A stretch of DNA of 64,000 bases, from NCBI RefSeq assembly GCF_003030465.1, contig NZ_CP028339.1, positions 2,108,001-2,172,000 on the forward strand, in the 5' to 3' direction. The stretch comes from Thauera aromatica K172 (GTDB lineage: Bacteria; Pseudomonadota; Gammaproteobacteria; Burkholderiales; Rhodocyclaceae). Positions 50,613-62,500 of this stretch are shown one piece after another. Every line of letters starts with the position of its first letter. Position 1 is the first letter of the stretch. The notes under the pieces were generated by a model. The model was not told the DNA's origin and did no database searches. It saw nothing but the letters and a program-made list of their open reading frames with translations. The translations under genes and the position numbers were made by a program.

Positions 50613-51679
50613 CGTCCGGCCTCGCGCGCCGCGTAGTTGCGCGCCACCCAGTCGCGGTAGGCGCCGCTTTGCACGTTGGCCACCCAGCGCGGGTTGTCCA
50701 GATACCACTGCACGGTCTTGCGGATGCCGGTGGCGAAAGTCTGCGCCGGTTTCCAGCCCAGCTCGTGTTCGATCTTGCGCGCATCAATGGCGTAGCGGCG
50801 GTCGTGTCCGGGGCGGTCGGTGACATGGGTGATCAGGCGCGCATGGCTGCCGGCGGCATCCGGGCGCAGCTCGTCGAGCAGCGCGCACAGGCTGTGGACG
50901 ATGTCGAGGTTGGTGATCTCGTTCCAGCCGCCGATGTTGTAGGTCTCACCCACCCGGCCGCGCGCAAGCACGGTGCGGATCGCACTGCAGTGGTCGCCGA
51001 CGTACAGCCAGTCGCGCACGTTGAGGCCGTCGCCGTAGACCGGCAGCGGCTTGCCGGCGAGAGCATTGACGATCATCAGCGGGATCAGCTTTTCCGGAAA
51101 CTGGAAAGGGCCGTAGTTGTTCGAGCAGTTGGTGGTCAGCACCGGCAGACCGTAGGTGTGGTGCCAGGCGCGCACGAGGTGGTCGCTCGCGGCCTTGCTT
51201 GCCGAATACGGGCTGTTGGGCTCGTAGGTTTTGGTTTCGGTGAACGCCGGGTCGTCGGGGCCGAGCGAGCCGTACACCTCGTCGGTGCTGACATGCAGGA
51301 AACGGAAGGCTTCGCGCTCGCCTTGGGGCAACGCCGACCAGTAGGCGCGGGCGGCTTCGAGCAAGGTGAACGTGCCTTCGACGTTGGTGCGGACGAAAGC
51401 GCCCGGGCCGTGGATCGAGCGGTCGACGTGACTTTCGGCGGCGAAATGCACGATCGCGCGCGGACGATGCGCGGCGAGCAGGCGCTCGAGCAGCGCGCGG
51501 TCGCAGATGTCGCCGTGGACGAAGCGGTGCGCCGGATCGCCGTCCACGCTCGCCAGGGTCTCGAGGTTGCCGGCATAGGTCAGGGCGTCGAGGTTGAGCA
51601 CCGGCTCGCCGCCGCCAGCAAGCCAGTCGAGAACGAAATTTGCACCGATGAAGCCGGCGCCGCCGGTCACGAGGATCAC
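50609..51679 (-). CDS. rfbB: dTDP-glucose 4,6-dehydratase RfbB
   Basis: 356 residues. [17 protein letters not shown] is the NAD loop, [12 protein letters not shown] and [10 protein letters not shown] follow, and [22 protein letters not shown] holds the catalytic Tyr-x3-Lys. It converts dTDP-glucose to the 4-keto-6-deoxy sugar. Start: GTG at 51679, with GGAG 8 bases upstream, gives the standard N-terminus ILVTGGAGF; a longer frame adds 26 unconserved residues. Confidence 0.94.
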   Translation of the reverse strand: MILVTGGAGFIGANFVLDWLAGGGEPVLNLDALTYAGNLETLASVDGDPAHRFVHGDICDRALLERLLAAHRPRAIVHFAAESHVDRSIHGPGAFVRTNVEGTFTLLEAARAYWSALPQGEREAFRFLHVSTDEVYGSLGPDDPAFTETKTYEPNSPYSASKAASDHLVRAWHHTYGLPVLTTNCSNNYGPFQFPEKLIPLMIVNALAGKPLPVYGDGLNVRDWLYVGDHCSAIRTVLARGRVGETYNIGGWNEITNLDIVHSLCALLDELRPDAAGSHARLITHVTDRPGHDRRYAIDARKIEHELGWKPAQTFATGIRKTVQWYLDNPRWVANVQSGAYRDWVARNYAAREAGR

Positions 51680-51792
51680 GATCTTGCTCCTGCCCTGATG
51701 GGAAAGGGGCGGATTATCGCACCGCGAATGCACCGCGTCGTGAACGCCGGGCGACAAAAGCAGCGCAGCGCGAGCGGCAGCGGCGGCCGGCG

Positions 51793-52956
51793 CTACATCC
51801 CCAGGCGCTCGGCGTAGCCGGTCATCTCCAGGTAGCCTTCACCGATTTCGACCTCCCTGCCCTGCGCTTCGGCCTGGTACAGGCGCACCGCGCCTTCCCA
51901 GTAGATCGCCCCGGTCGACGCCCGGCTGTCGAGTTCCTGGTCGTCCATCAGCGGGCGCAGCAGCAGGCGGCGGCCATCGTCCAGTTCGAGTGCCCACTCG
52001 ACCGGATACTCGGTTCCGGTGCGGGGCGAGCGCCAGTGCCGCAGCGGCGTGAAGCGCAGGGCGCCGGGAGCGAACGTGCGCCGCTCGCCCCCGGCGCCGG
52101 TCCAGGTGCCGGCATGCCACAGTGCGCCGCCGGCGTGGTCACGCATCTGGAACGCCATCAGCGAACCACCATCGTGCAGGTTGATCCCGATCCAGTCCCA
52201 GCCGCGCGCGCTGGCGGGCAGGATCTCGCTCGACCATTCGTGATCGAGCCAGGCATGGCCGCTCACCGCGAACGCGGCCCCGTCCAGGCGCAGGCTGCCG
52301 CGGACTGCGAGCTGCGGCCGGCTGTAGTAGTAGCTGGCGTTGCGCGGATCGGGCGCCTTCTGGCTGAAGCCGTGCTCGCCGTTTTCCACCGGAGGCTGCG
52401 CGGTGGCGAACTCGAGCTCGAAAGCGAAGTCCTCGGCGCTGATCCGGCTGCGATAGAGCCCTGTGCCGACAGCGTGCAAGAACCAATCGTCGAGCTGCAC
52501 CCCAGTGTGCCCTTCCCGCGCTTCGACCAGCCCGGAATAGACGCGCGCCGCCCGTTCGGCATGGCGCAGGCGGCCGCTCGCCGGGTCGGCGATGGCGGCG
52601 TGGGCGAGGATCAGCTGGCGCGGAGCGAAGCGGCTGGGGTTGTCCTCGCCGATGCGGGTGCGCACGCGGAAGAACGTGAGCTGAAAGCCGCGCTCGGACC
52701 CGGCGGCATCGCGCAGCCAGCCGGTGATGTACCACCATTCGGTGCGGTAGTCGGGGTGGGCGCCGAAGTCGCGGGGAAAGGACAGCGCCTGGCCGCGGAC
52801 GACAGGCGGATAGGCCGCCTCGGGCGCCGCTTCGGCATGCACCGTACCGGCTGCCACCAGCCACAGCACGATCTGGAGCGCGGCCCGGAGCGCGGCCTGG
52901 AACCGCCCCCGCAGCGCTCCGGACAGCATGGGCGACAAGCACTTCGTCTCTTTCAC
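51793..52956 (-). CDS. CrtC/AttH-like lipocalin-fold protein, exported
   Basis: 387 residues. A signal peptide (about 1-41) precedes the AttH/CrtC domain: [66 protein letters not shown]. The fold is named after carotenoid 1,2-hydratase, but no carotenoid genes are here. With the ABC ATPase and FtsX-type permease just upstream it reproduces the AttE-AttF/G-AttH layout, so it is likely a periplasmic partner of that exporter. Activity unknown. Confidence 0.83.
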   Translation of the reverse strand: MKETKCLSPMLSGALRGRFQAALRAALQIVLWLVAAGTVHAEAAPEAAYPPVVRGQALSFPRDFGAHPDYRTEWWYITGWLRDAAGSERGFQLTFFRVRTRIGEDNPSRFAPRQLILAHAAIADPASGRLRHAERAARVYSGLVEAREGHTGVQLDDWFLHAVGTGLYRSRISAEDFAFELEFATAQPPVENGEHGFSQKAPDPRNASYYYSRPQLAVRGSLRLDGAAFAVSGHAWLDHEWSSEILPASARGWDWIGINLHDGGSLMAFQMRDHAGGALWHAGTWTGAGGERRTFAPGALRFTPLRHWRSPRTGTEYPVEWALELDDGRRLLLRPLMDDQELDSRASTGAIYWEGAVRLYQAEAQGREVEIGEGYLEMTGYAERLGM

Positions 52957-52963
52957 GGTTCCC

Positions 52964-55506
52964 TCACCAGTCCGCCTTCACCGCCAGCACGGCCGAACGC
53001 CGCATCGCATGGCCCCCGGCAAGGCGGGCGACAAGCGCCGCAAGCCCGATCAGACTCACCGCGAACACGGCCAGCGCAGCCCAGGGTACGGCCAGCTCCA
53101 TGCTCCAGTGAAAGCTCTGGCGGTTGATGACCTCGATCAGCACCCAGGCGATCGCACCGCCGGCGATGAGGCCGGCGAGCACGCCGAGCCCGGCGGTGAG
53201 CGCCCCCTCGGCGGCGATCAGACGGCCGATTTCGGCGCGCCGCAGGCCGAGATGGCGCAACATGCCGAACTCGCCCTGGCGGGTGGTGGCAAGCGCGGCG
53301 AACGTGGTGGCAATGCCGAACAGCCCGATCAGCACCGCCACCGCCTCCATCAGATAGGTGATCAGGAAAGTACGGTCGAAGATCCGCAGGCTGAGCGCGC
53401 GGATTTCACCCGGCAGCGCAATCGTGAAGTACGCGCTGCCGAACAGGGCGCGCAGGGTACCGGCGACGGCCTGCGGATCGGTGCCGGGGTGGACGCGGAG
53501 GGCGGCATCGTTGACCCGGGTATCGCCGGTCAGGGCGATGTAGTCACGGTGGTCGATCAGCGCCGCACCGTGCTGGCGGGCATAGTCGCGCCAGATGCCG
53601 GCGACCGCGAAACGCCGCAGGCGGCCGCCCAGGGGCAGTTCGAAGGTGTCGCCCGGTTGCAGGCCATGGCGATCGGCTGCCGCTTCCGAAACCCACACCG
53701 GCGGCGGCCCGCCGGCCGGCGCATCGAGCGTGCCGGCGACCAGCGGCAGCCCCCAATTGCCGCCTACCGGGCGGGCGAGCACGCTGAACAGCGGCTCGTC
53801 CGCGGACAGCCGCAGATTGACCAGGCGGGTGGTGTCGACGCGGGCGACGCCCGGAATCGCGGCGATCCGGGCCAGCGCCTGGGGATCCAGATAGCCGCTG
53901 TTGCCGGTGGAAGAGGCGCGCAGGTAGAGGTCGGCGGGCAGCACCTGGGTCAGCCACTCATCGACCGACACCCGGAACGAGCTGACCATGATCGCCATCG
54001 ACACCGCCAGGGCGACGCTGGCCACCACGCCGGCGCCCGCCACCACGGCCTGGCCGGGCATGGTGCAAAGGCGGGCATGCGCGAGCCGCCACATTACCCC
54101 CTGCCCCCGGCGCAGCAGCGGCAGCACTGCCCGGGTCAGAGCCGGCAAGGCCATCACCGCGGCGACCAGCACCAGCGCCACCGCGGCATAACCGCCCAAG
54201 GGGACGCCGCCGACCGGCGGCGGCAGGCAGGCGAGCGCAGCCAGCGCCAGCAGCGCAACGGCACTGCGCGCACGCACCCGCACCGGCATCAGCCCGGCAC
54301 GCTCGCCCTCGCCCGCGCGCAGGGCGTGGGCGGGCGGCACCCGCGCCGCTTCACGCGCTGGCAGCCAGGTTCCGGCCATGCCGGCAAGCACGCCCAGCAC
54401 CAGGTAGCCCAGGCTCAGCACCGGGTCGAAGTGCAGCGCCGGCGTCAGCCCGCTGAAGAAACCCGCCCCGAGATCGGCGCCGACCAGGCGGAAGGCGAGT
54501 GCGGCCAGGGCATGGCCGACGATGACGCCGGCCATGCCTCCGATCAGCCCGACCACGGCCCCTTCGGCGAGCAGCCCGCGCACCAGCTGGCGCCGCACCA
54601 GGCCGAGGGCACGCAGCAGGGCGAATTCGCGCCGGCGCCGGGCCACCGACAGGAGCTGGGTGGAAAACACCAGAAAGCCGCCGGTCAGTAGCGCGATCGC
54701 CGCCAGCATGGTCAGATTGACCCGGTAGGCACGGGTCAGCGTCCCGGCCTCACCGGCAGCCGCTTCCGGCCGGCGCAATGCAAGGCCGGGCGGCAGCAGC
54801 GGTGCCAGCGCGGCAGTGGCGACCTGCGGCGTGATCCCGTCGGCCAGCTTCAGATCGATGCGGCTCAGCACGCCGATGCGCTCGAAATGCTGCTGTGCGC
54901 CGGCAAGGTCCATGACGCCGAGCACCCCGCTCGCGCCTGGCAGCGAACCGGCCAGGCGCAGCCGCAGCGACTCGAGCCCGGATTGCGCGAGCAGGGTCGC
55001 GCCGTCGATCGCGGGCGGCTGGAGCGTGCCGTCCGCGGCCCGCAGCGCCTGCGACAGCTGTGCCCGCGCCTCGTCGGTGACGAACAGCGCATCGGGCTGC
55101 AGTGCGGCGAGGTGGTTCCCGCTTTCGTTGGCAAGCGGCAGCAATGCGGGCTGCACCCGGGCGAGGCGGAACAGGTCGATGCCGAGAATGCGCAGGCTGT
55201 CGCTGCGCCCCGGCAGCCGGGCCTCGATTTCCAGCACCGGGCTGGCGGCGGCAATTTCGGCGCGCAGCGCGAGCACCGGGTAGATCGCTTCATCGAAGCC
55301 CTCGCGCGGCCCGACCAGCTGCAGGTCGGCCGCACCCGCGAGCAGGCGCACGCCGCGCCCGAACTCGTCGAGCGCGGCGCCGTGAATCAGCTGCACCGCC
55401 AGTCCCAGGGCCACCCCGAGTGCGATCGCGAACAGCGACAGTGCCGTCGCCAGCCGCCGGCGCAGCAGGCTGGCAAGAAAGACATGGCGCAAGCCGGCGC
55501 GGGAGG

Positions 55507-55510
<4 letters not shown>
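52964..55510 (-). CDS. FtsX-family ABC transporter permease
   Basis: 848 residues with two FtsX/MacB-type units: an N-terminal helix (about 20-42), large periplasmic domain, three helices (from about 255, RVNLTMLAAIALLTGGFLVFST), a middle pair, a second periplasmic domain and three final helices (RTFLITYLMEAVAVLIGLFGI). It is probably a lipid or lipoprotein exporter, like other long FtsX permeases. Its ATG (55510) overlaps the ATPase stop, and its stop is 7 bases before the AttH-like gene. Confidence 0.88.
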
Positions 55511-56190
<680 letters not shown>

Positions 56191-56364
56191 GGCATCCCCG
56201 GCGGTCCAGGCGGTGAAGCACGCATTGTGTCATCCATGGGGGCCAAATGGAGCCTCCTGCCGCCGGCAGGGCCGCCATCCGGCGAGGCGGACGCCGGACC
56301 ACGGACGGTCTGCCGCCACCTCCCCGACGAAAGCGGCCGAATCCGCAACAAAGGAGCTGAAGGG

Positions 56365-56370
56365 TATACT
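56365..56370 (+). promoter_or_regulatory. Candidate -10 box for hpnCDE
   Basis: TATACT in the 251-base divergent region between the ABC ATPase gene and hpnC, 71 bases before the hpnC ATG. No good -35 is seen. Confidence 0.3.
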
Positions 56371-56441
56371 CCGCGGCCTCGTGACCCTCCCCGCAGGCCT
56401 GCACCGGCCTGCGATGAACGCCCCCTCTCTTGCTCCCTTCG

Positions 56442-57326
56442 ATGCCGGTCGAGCACTACGAAAACTTTCCCGTCGCCTCCTTTTTGCTGCCGGCGCGCTT
56501 GCGTGCGCCGGTGGAGGCGATCTACGCCTTCGCGCGCAGCGCCGACGACATCGCCGACGAAGGCGATGCCCCCGGCGTCGCCCGCCTTGCCCGCCTGCAG
56601 GACTACCGCCTCGCGCTCGAAGCCTGTGCTCACGGCATCACGGTAAAGGACGCCGCGCTGGCGCCGATGTTCGAGCGCCTCGGGCATGCGATCCGCACCC
56701 ACAAGCTGCCGGTGCAGCCCTTTCGCCACCTTCTCGACGCCTTTGCCCAGGATGTCGGCAAGACCCGCTACCGCGACTTCGACGAGCTGCTCGATTACTG
56801 CCGGCGTTCCGCCAACCCGGTCGGCCGCCTGATGCTGTGCCTGTACGGCGCGGCCACGCCGGACAAGCTGCGCCGCGCCGACGCGATCTGCACCGCCCTG
56901 CAGCTGATCAACTTCTGGCAGGACGTCGCCATCGATCTCGCCAAGGGGCGGATCTACCTGCCGCAGGACGACATGGCGCGCTTCGGAGTCGACGAAGCCG
57001 CACTCACCACACTCGCCGCGCTGGCCGAGGACGCCCGCCGCTCGCCACGCGCCGGCGCGCCGGCACCGGACGCCACCGGCTGGCAGGCGCTGATGGCCTT
57101 CGAAGTGCAACGTGCGCGCGCGATGATGCTCGACGGCGCCGCGCTCGCGCGCGAACTGCCTGGGCGCATCGGCTGGGAGCTGCGCCTGGTGGTGCTGGGC
57201 GGGCTGCGCATCCTCGAACGGATCGAGGCGGTTGATTACGACGTTTTCCGGCGGCGCCCGAAGCTGGGGGCCGGCGACTGGCCGCGGCTGGGCTGGCGTG
57301 CCCTCCATTACGGACGACTGACATGA
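56442..57326 (+). CDS. hpnC: Presqualene/squalene pathway enzyme HpnC
   Basis: 294 residues of the trans-isoprenyl (squalene/phytoene synthase) family. VEHYENFPVASFLLPARLRAPVEAIYAFARSADDIADEGD holds the first Asp-rich motif and NFWQDVAIDLAKGRIYLP the second. HpnC turns presqualene diphosphate into hydroxysqualene for hopanoid synthesis. The TTG at 56430 would add four residues; ATG 56442 is preferred. The stop overlaps hpnD (ATGA at 57323). Confidence 0.92.
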   Translation: MPVEHYENFPVASFLLPARLRAPVEAIYAFARSADDIADEGDAPGVARLARLQDYRLALEACAHGITVKDAALAPMFERLGHAIRTHKLPVQPFRHLLDAFAQDVGKTRYRDFDELLDYCRRSANPVGRLMLCLYGAATPDKLRRADAICTALQLINFWQDVAIDLAKGRIYLPQDDMARFGVDEAALTTLAALAEDARRSPRAGAPAPDATGWQALMAFEVQRARAMMLDGAALARELPGRIGWELRLVVLGGLRILERIEAVDYDVFRRRPKLGAGDWPRLGWRALHYGRLT

Positions 57327-58156
57327 ACCCGCACGACTACTGCCAGGACAAAGCCGCCCAGAGCGGCTCCAGCTTCTACTACAGCTTCATGTTCCTGCCC
57401 GCCGAACGGCGCCGGGCGATCACCGCCCTGTACGCCTTCTGCCGCGAAGTCGACGACGTCGTCGACGAATGCCACGACCCCGCGCTCGCGCAGAGCACGC
57501 TCGAGTGGTGGCGGCAGGAAGTCGACCGCATCTACGCCGGCACCCCCACCCATCCGGTCGGCCAGGCGCTGCAGGAGGTGCTCGGCCGCTTCCAGCTGGC
57601 GCGCGAGCAGCTGCTCGAGATCATCGACGGCATGGCGATGGACCTGACCCAGACGCGCTATGCCGACTTCAAGGCCCTGCAGCTCTACTGCTACCGGGTG
57701 GCGAGCGTGGTCGGCCTGCTCGCGGCGGAAATCTTCGGCTACCAGGACCGCCGGACGCTGAAGTACGCCCACGATCTCGGCATGGCCTTCCAGCTCACCA
57801 ACATCATCCGCGACGTCGGCGAGGATGCCCGCCGCGGCCGCATCTACCTGCCGGTCGACGATCTGCAGCGCTTCGGTGTGCCGGCGAAGGACCTCCTCGA
57901 GGCCCGCCATTCGGACGCCTTCCGTGAGCTGATGGCATTCCAGGCCGGGCGCGCCGAGCATTTCTACGATCAGGCCTTCGCCCAGCTGCCGAAAATCGAC
58001 CGCAAAGCCCAGCGCCCCGGGCTGGTCATGGCGGCAATCTACCGCACCCTGCTGCGCGAGATCGCCGCCGACGGCTTCCAGGTGCTCGATCGCCGCACTT
58101 CGCTGACGCCGCTGCGCAAGGTGTGGCTGGCCGGCACCACCTGGTTCAGGGGCTGA
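57323..58156 (+). CDS. hpnD: Presqualene diphosphate synthase HpnD
   Basis: 277 residues. SSFYYSFMFLPAERRRAITALYAFCREVDDVVDE contains the first Asp-rich motif, and NIIRDVGEDARRGRIYLP the second. It condenses two farnesyl diphosphates to presqualene diphosphate. It is coupled to hpnC (ATGA) and 5 bases before hpnE. Confidence 0.93.
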   Translation: MNPHDYCQDKAAQSGSSFYYSFMFLPAERRRAITALYAFCREVDDVVDECHDPALAQSTLEWWRQEVDRIYAGTPTHPVGQALQEVLGRFQLAREQLLEIIDGMAMDLTQTRYADFKALQLYCYRVASVVGLLAAEIFGYQDRRTLKYAHDLGMAFQLTNIIRDVGEDARRGRIYLPVDDLQRFGVPAKDLLEARHSDAFRELMAFQAGRAEHFYDQAFAQLPKIDRKAQRPGLVMAAIYRTLLREIAADGFQVLDRRTSLTPLRKVWLAGTTWFRG

Positions 58157-58161
58157 GGGCG

Positions 58162-59490
58162 ATGAGCGGGCCCGCGGTCGCCGTCATCGGCGCCGGCTAC
58201 GCTGGGCTGGCGTGCGCCGTGGAGCTGGCGCGCGCCGGCGCGCGGGTGACCGTGTTCGAGCGTTCGCACACGCTCGGCGGACGCGCCCGGGTGGTACACA
58301 AGGACCACCACTGGCGGGTCGACAACGGCCAGCACATCCTGCTCGGCGCCTACTCCGAGCTCACCCGCCTGCTGCGCCTGTGCGGCGTGTCGCCGAAGCA
58401 GCTCGCCCACCTGCCGCTGACCCTGCACGTGCCCGGCCGCCTGCGCCTGCAGGCGGCGGCGCTGCCTGCCCCGCTGCACCTGGCGGTCGGCCTGCTGCGC
58501 GCGCAAGGGCTGAGCTGGGCGGACCGGCTGGCGATGCTGCGCCTGATGCAGTGGCTCAAGCGCCATGCCTTTCGCGTGGCGCCGGGCATGACCGTCGCCG
58601 GCCTGCTGCGCGAAACCCGGCAGACGCCGCGGCTCGCAGCGCTGGTGTGGGAGCCCTTGTGCGTGGCGGCGCTGAACACGCCGCTCGCCGAAGCCGACGC
58701 CCAGCTCTTCGCCAACGTCCTGCGCGACAGTCTCGCCGCCGGCGCAGCGGCAAGCGAACTGCTGATTCCGCGCACCGACCTGTCCGAGTTGTTTCCGGTG
58801 CCGGCGGCCCGTTACCTCGCCACCCGGCGCGGCCGGCTGCGCACCGGCAACGCGATCGAGGCGATCCGTCCGGTCGCAGGCGGATTCCGCCTCGAAGGCG
58901 ACCCCGGCGGCCAGCCCTGGCCCCAGGTCGTGCTCGCCACCGCGCCCTACCACGCCGGCGCCCTGCTCGCCTCCACCGGCGCCTGCGACCGCCTCGCCGC
59001 ACAGATCGACGCCCTTCCGCACGAACCGATCGTCACCGTCTATCTCGCGCTGGGCAAGGGACAGCGCCTGCCCGAGCCGATGATCGGCCTGGTCGGCGGC
59101 ACGGCGGCCGAACCGGCGCAATGGGCCTTCGACCGCGGCCGCCTCGGCGGCCCCGAAGGGCTCGTCGCCTGCGTCATCAGCGCCCACGGCGCGCACGAGG
59201 CGCTGGCGCGCGACGAGCTGATCCTCGCCGTCCACGCCCAGCTCGAGCGCCTGCTCGGCCGCCGCCTGCCGGCGCCCGAATGGGCGCAGGTCATCGTCGA
59301 AAAGCGCGCCACCCTCGCCTGCCGCCCGGGCATCGTCCGCCCCGCCATCCGCACTCCACTCCCTGGGCTGTGGCTGGCCGGCGACTACATCGACTCCGAC
59401 TACCCGGCGACGCTGGAATCGGCGGTGCGCTCGGGCGTGGCCTGCGCCGCCGCCATCCTCGCAAGAATCCGCAATGGCACCGGAGCGTGA
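58162..59490 (+). CDS. hpnE: Hydroxysqualene reductase HpnE
   Basis: 442 residues, an FAD amine-oxidase/desaturase-like flavoprotein. The dinucleotide loop is VIGAGYAGLACAVELARAGARVTVFE, and HTLGGRAR and the C-terminal GLWLAGDYIDSDYPATLESAVRSG are typical of HpnE. It reduces hydroxysqualene to squalene, completing hpnCDE. GAGGG precedes the ATG. Hopanoid cyclase (shc) is not in the window. Confidence 0.92.
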   Translation: MSGPAVAVIGAGYAGLACAVELARAGARVTVFERSHTLGGRARVVHKDHHWRVDNGQHILLGAYSELTRLLRLCGVSPKQLAHLPLTLHVPGRLRLQAAALPAPLHLAVGLLRAQGLSWADRLAMLRLMQWLKRHAFRVAPGMTVAGLLRETRQTPRLAALVWEPLCVAALNTPLAEADAQLFANVLRDSLAAGAAASELLIPRTDLSELFPVPAARYLATRRGRLRTGNAIEAIRPVAGGFRLEGDPGGQPWPQVVLATAPYHAGALLASTGACDRLAAQIDALPHEPIVTVYLALGKGQRLPEPMIGLVGGTAAEPAQWAFDRGRLGGPEGLVACVISAHGAHEALARDELILAVHAQLERLLGRRLPAPEWAQVIVEKRATLACRPGIVRPAIRTPLPGLWLAGDYIDSDYPATLESAVRSGVACAAAILARIRNGTGA

Positions 59491-59512
59491 TCACCGGATT
59501 CGACGATCGGCC

Positions 59513-59518
59513 TATACT
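59513..59518 (+). promoter_or_regulatory. Candidate -10 box of the helicase gene
   Basis: TATACT 28 bases before the helicase ATG, after the hpnE stop. It suggests separate transcription from hpnCDE. No -35 is clear. Confidence 0.3.
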
Positions 59519-59546
59519 TCCGCCTCCCCACACCCCTCCGACACCG

Positions 59547-62500
59547 ATGAGAATTCTCACCTACGCCGGACTCGACGTCAGCCGCGTCCGTGCCGCCTAC
59601 GACAAGGTCTGCGCCGCCATCGCCAGAGGGGATTTCCGCGCAGCCCAGGTGAAGAAGCTGCGCCATGCCTCCCCGCATGGGGCCTACTACCGCGCACGCC
59701 TGAGCGACGCCGACCGCCTGCTGTTCACCCTGCTGCGCCACGGCGACGAAGTCTGTGCCCTGATGCTGGAGGTGATCGCCCACCACGCCTACGACAAGTC
59801 GCGCTTCCTGCGTGGTGCCGCCATCGACCTCGACCAGCTCGACGAGGGCGAGGACGCGCTCGCCGAGGCCGAGCTCGCCGCCGTGCGCACGGCACCGCCG
59901 ATCCGCTACCTGCACCCCGAGCATGGAACCGTCCATCTGCTCGACAAGCCGCTGTCCTTCGACGACGCCCAGGAAGCGGTCTATCGACGCCCGCCGCCCC
60001 TCATCGTGGTCGGCAGCGCGGGCAGCGGCAAGACCGCGCTCACGCTGGAAAAACTCAAGCACGCCGAAGGCGAGGTGCTCTACGTCACGCATTCGGCCTA
60101 TCTCGCGCAGAGCGCGCGCGACCTGTACTACGCCCACGGCTTCGAGCATGCGGGGCAGGATGCGGTGTTCCTGTCGTACCGCGAGTTTGTCGAGTCGATC
60201 CACGTCCCGGCCGGGCGCGAGGCCCGTTGGCGCGACTTCGCCGCCTGGTTCGGGCGCATGCGTCAGGCCTTTCGCGGCCTCGACGCGCACCAGGTGTTCG
60301 AGGAGATCCGCGGCGTCATCACCGCGGCGGCGAGCGGGGTGCTCGGGCGCGACGAGTACCTCACGCTCGGCGTGCGCCAGTCGATCTTTCCCGCCGGTGA
60401 GCGCGGGCGGCTCTACGACCTGTTCGAAAAGTACCGCAGCTGGCTCGGCGAGGCCGGTCTCTACGATCTGAACCTCGTCGCCCACGCCAGCCGCGCGCTG
60501 GCCGCGCCGCGCTACGATTTCGTCGTCGTCGACGAGGTCCAGGACCTCACCCCGGTGCAGCTCGCGCTGGTCCTCGCCACGCTGAAGAAGCCCGGCCACT
60601 TCCTGCTGTGCGGCGATTCGAACCAGATCGTCCACCCCAACTTCTTCTCCTGGAGCCAGGTCAAGGCGCTGTTCTGGCACGACACCGAGCTCGCCCGCAA
60701 GCAGGAACTCGCGGTCCTCACCGCCAACTTCCGCAACGGCCGCGAAGCCACCCGCGTAGCCAACACGCTGCTCAAGATCAAGCACCGGCGCTTCGGCTCG
60801 ATCGACCGCGAGAGCAACTTTCTCGTCGACGCCGTCGGCGGCGAGGCTGGCAAGGTCGCGCTCGTCGCCGACAAGGACGCCGCGCTCCGCGAACTCGACC
60901 GCTCGAGCCGTCAATCGACCCGCTTCGCCGTGCTGGTCATGCGCGACGAGGACAAGGCCGCTGCCCGTGCGCGCTTCGCCACGCCGCTGCTGTTCTCGAT
61001 CCACGAGGCCAAGGGCCTCGAGTACGAGAACATCGTGCTCTACCGCTTCGTCTCGGACAACCGACGTGAGTTCGACGACATCGCCGCCGGCGTCGACCGT
61101 GCCGACCTGGCCGCCGACACCCTCGAGTACCGCCGCGCCCGCGACAAGGACGACAAGTCGCTGGAGGTCTACAAGTTCTTCGTGAATGCCCTCTACGTGG
61201 CGCTGACCCGCGCCACCCGCAATCTCTATCTGGTCGAGTCGGACACCGCGCACCCCCTGTTCGGCTTGCTGGAACTCGCCAGTAGCGGTGCTGCCCGGGT
61301 CGAGGCGACGAAGTCGTCGCTGGAGGAGTGGCAGAAGGAAGCGCGCAAGCTCGAGCTGCAAGGCAAGCAGGAGCAGGCCGATGCCATCCGCCGCGACATC
61401 CTGCGCCAGACGCCGGTGCCCTGGCCGGTAATCGACGAAGCCCGGCTGCGCGAGCTGCTCCAGAAGACCTTCGTCGACAAGGCGCCCGGCGGCAAGCACA
61501 AGCAGCAGTTGAACGAGTACGCCGTTTGCCACGAAGAACCGGAGCTTGCGCTGCATCTCGTCAATGACGCCCGCTTCGACGCCGCGGCCAAGTATACGCA
61601 GCAGCTCACCACGCTCGGCCGCAAGAGCTGGGTGGGTTATTTCCAGCGCAATTTCAAGGACATCCTCCGTCAGTGCGACCAGCACGGGGTCGAGCACCGC
61701 CTGCCGATGAACCAGACGCCGTTGATGGCCGCGGCCGCCGCCGGTAACGTCGCCCTCGTCGATGCCCTCCTCGAGCGCGGCGCGAGCCTCTCCACCGCCG
61801 ACCACTACGGCTGGAGCGCGCTCCACTGGGCGCTGCGCGAGGCCTTCCGCGACCCGGCCTATGCGCGCGGCCCATTCGCCGCGGTGTATGAGCGCGTTGC
61901 CCCCTCCACTTTCGACGTCAACACCGGCGAGCGCCTCGTGCGCCTCGACCGCCATCACGCCGAATACCTGCTCTTCCACACCCTGTGGACGCTGTTCCGC
62001 AGTCGCTTCACCACCATGCTGCGCAAACCCAACAAGGCCGCCTTCGAGACCGCCGACATCCTCGAGGCCTGGCAGCACCTGCCCGCCGCGGTGCTGCGTC
62101 CCGAGCGCAACAAGCGCGCGCACCTGTCCAGCGTGCTGTCGCGCAACGAGGTTGCGCGCGACTACGCCTACAACCGCAAGCTGTTCCAGCGCATCGCCCA
62201 GGGCTGGTACCAGTTCAACCCGCAACTGGGGGTGCGGCGCGACACGCGCGAAGAGGACGGCGAAGCCTGGCAGCCGATCTTCGGCATGCTCAACCTGCCT
62301 TTGATCGGCGACTTCGTCCGCATGGACGCCTACCGCCCGCTCCACGCCCTGGCCCAGGCCGCCGGGGTCGCCGTGGCGGAGCTGCCCCTGCTCAAGGCGG
62401 GACGTATCCTTCAAGCCCGCGAGGCGCTGCAAGCCCAACAGGAGACCATGCGCCGGCGCGAGGCCGAACGCCAGGCTCCCGCCGCGGCCTCGCAACCCAC

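Noticed and set aside
51793-52956. Carotenoid 1,2-hydratase
   Set aside because: The fold is shared, but there are no carotenoid genes and the neighbours match an AttEFGH-type ABC system.
58212-59546. Very long open frame extending the helicase N-terminally by 445 codons
   Set aside because: It overlies hpnE in another frame, is Arg/Pro-rich shadow sequence, and the helicase has a good ATG with a TATACT upstream at 59547.
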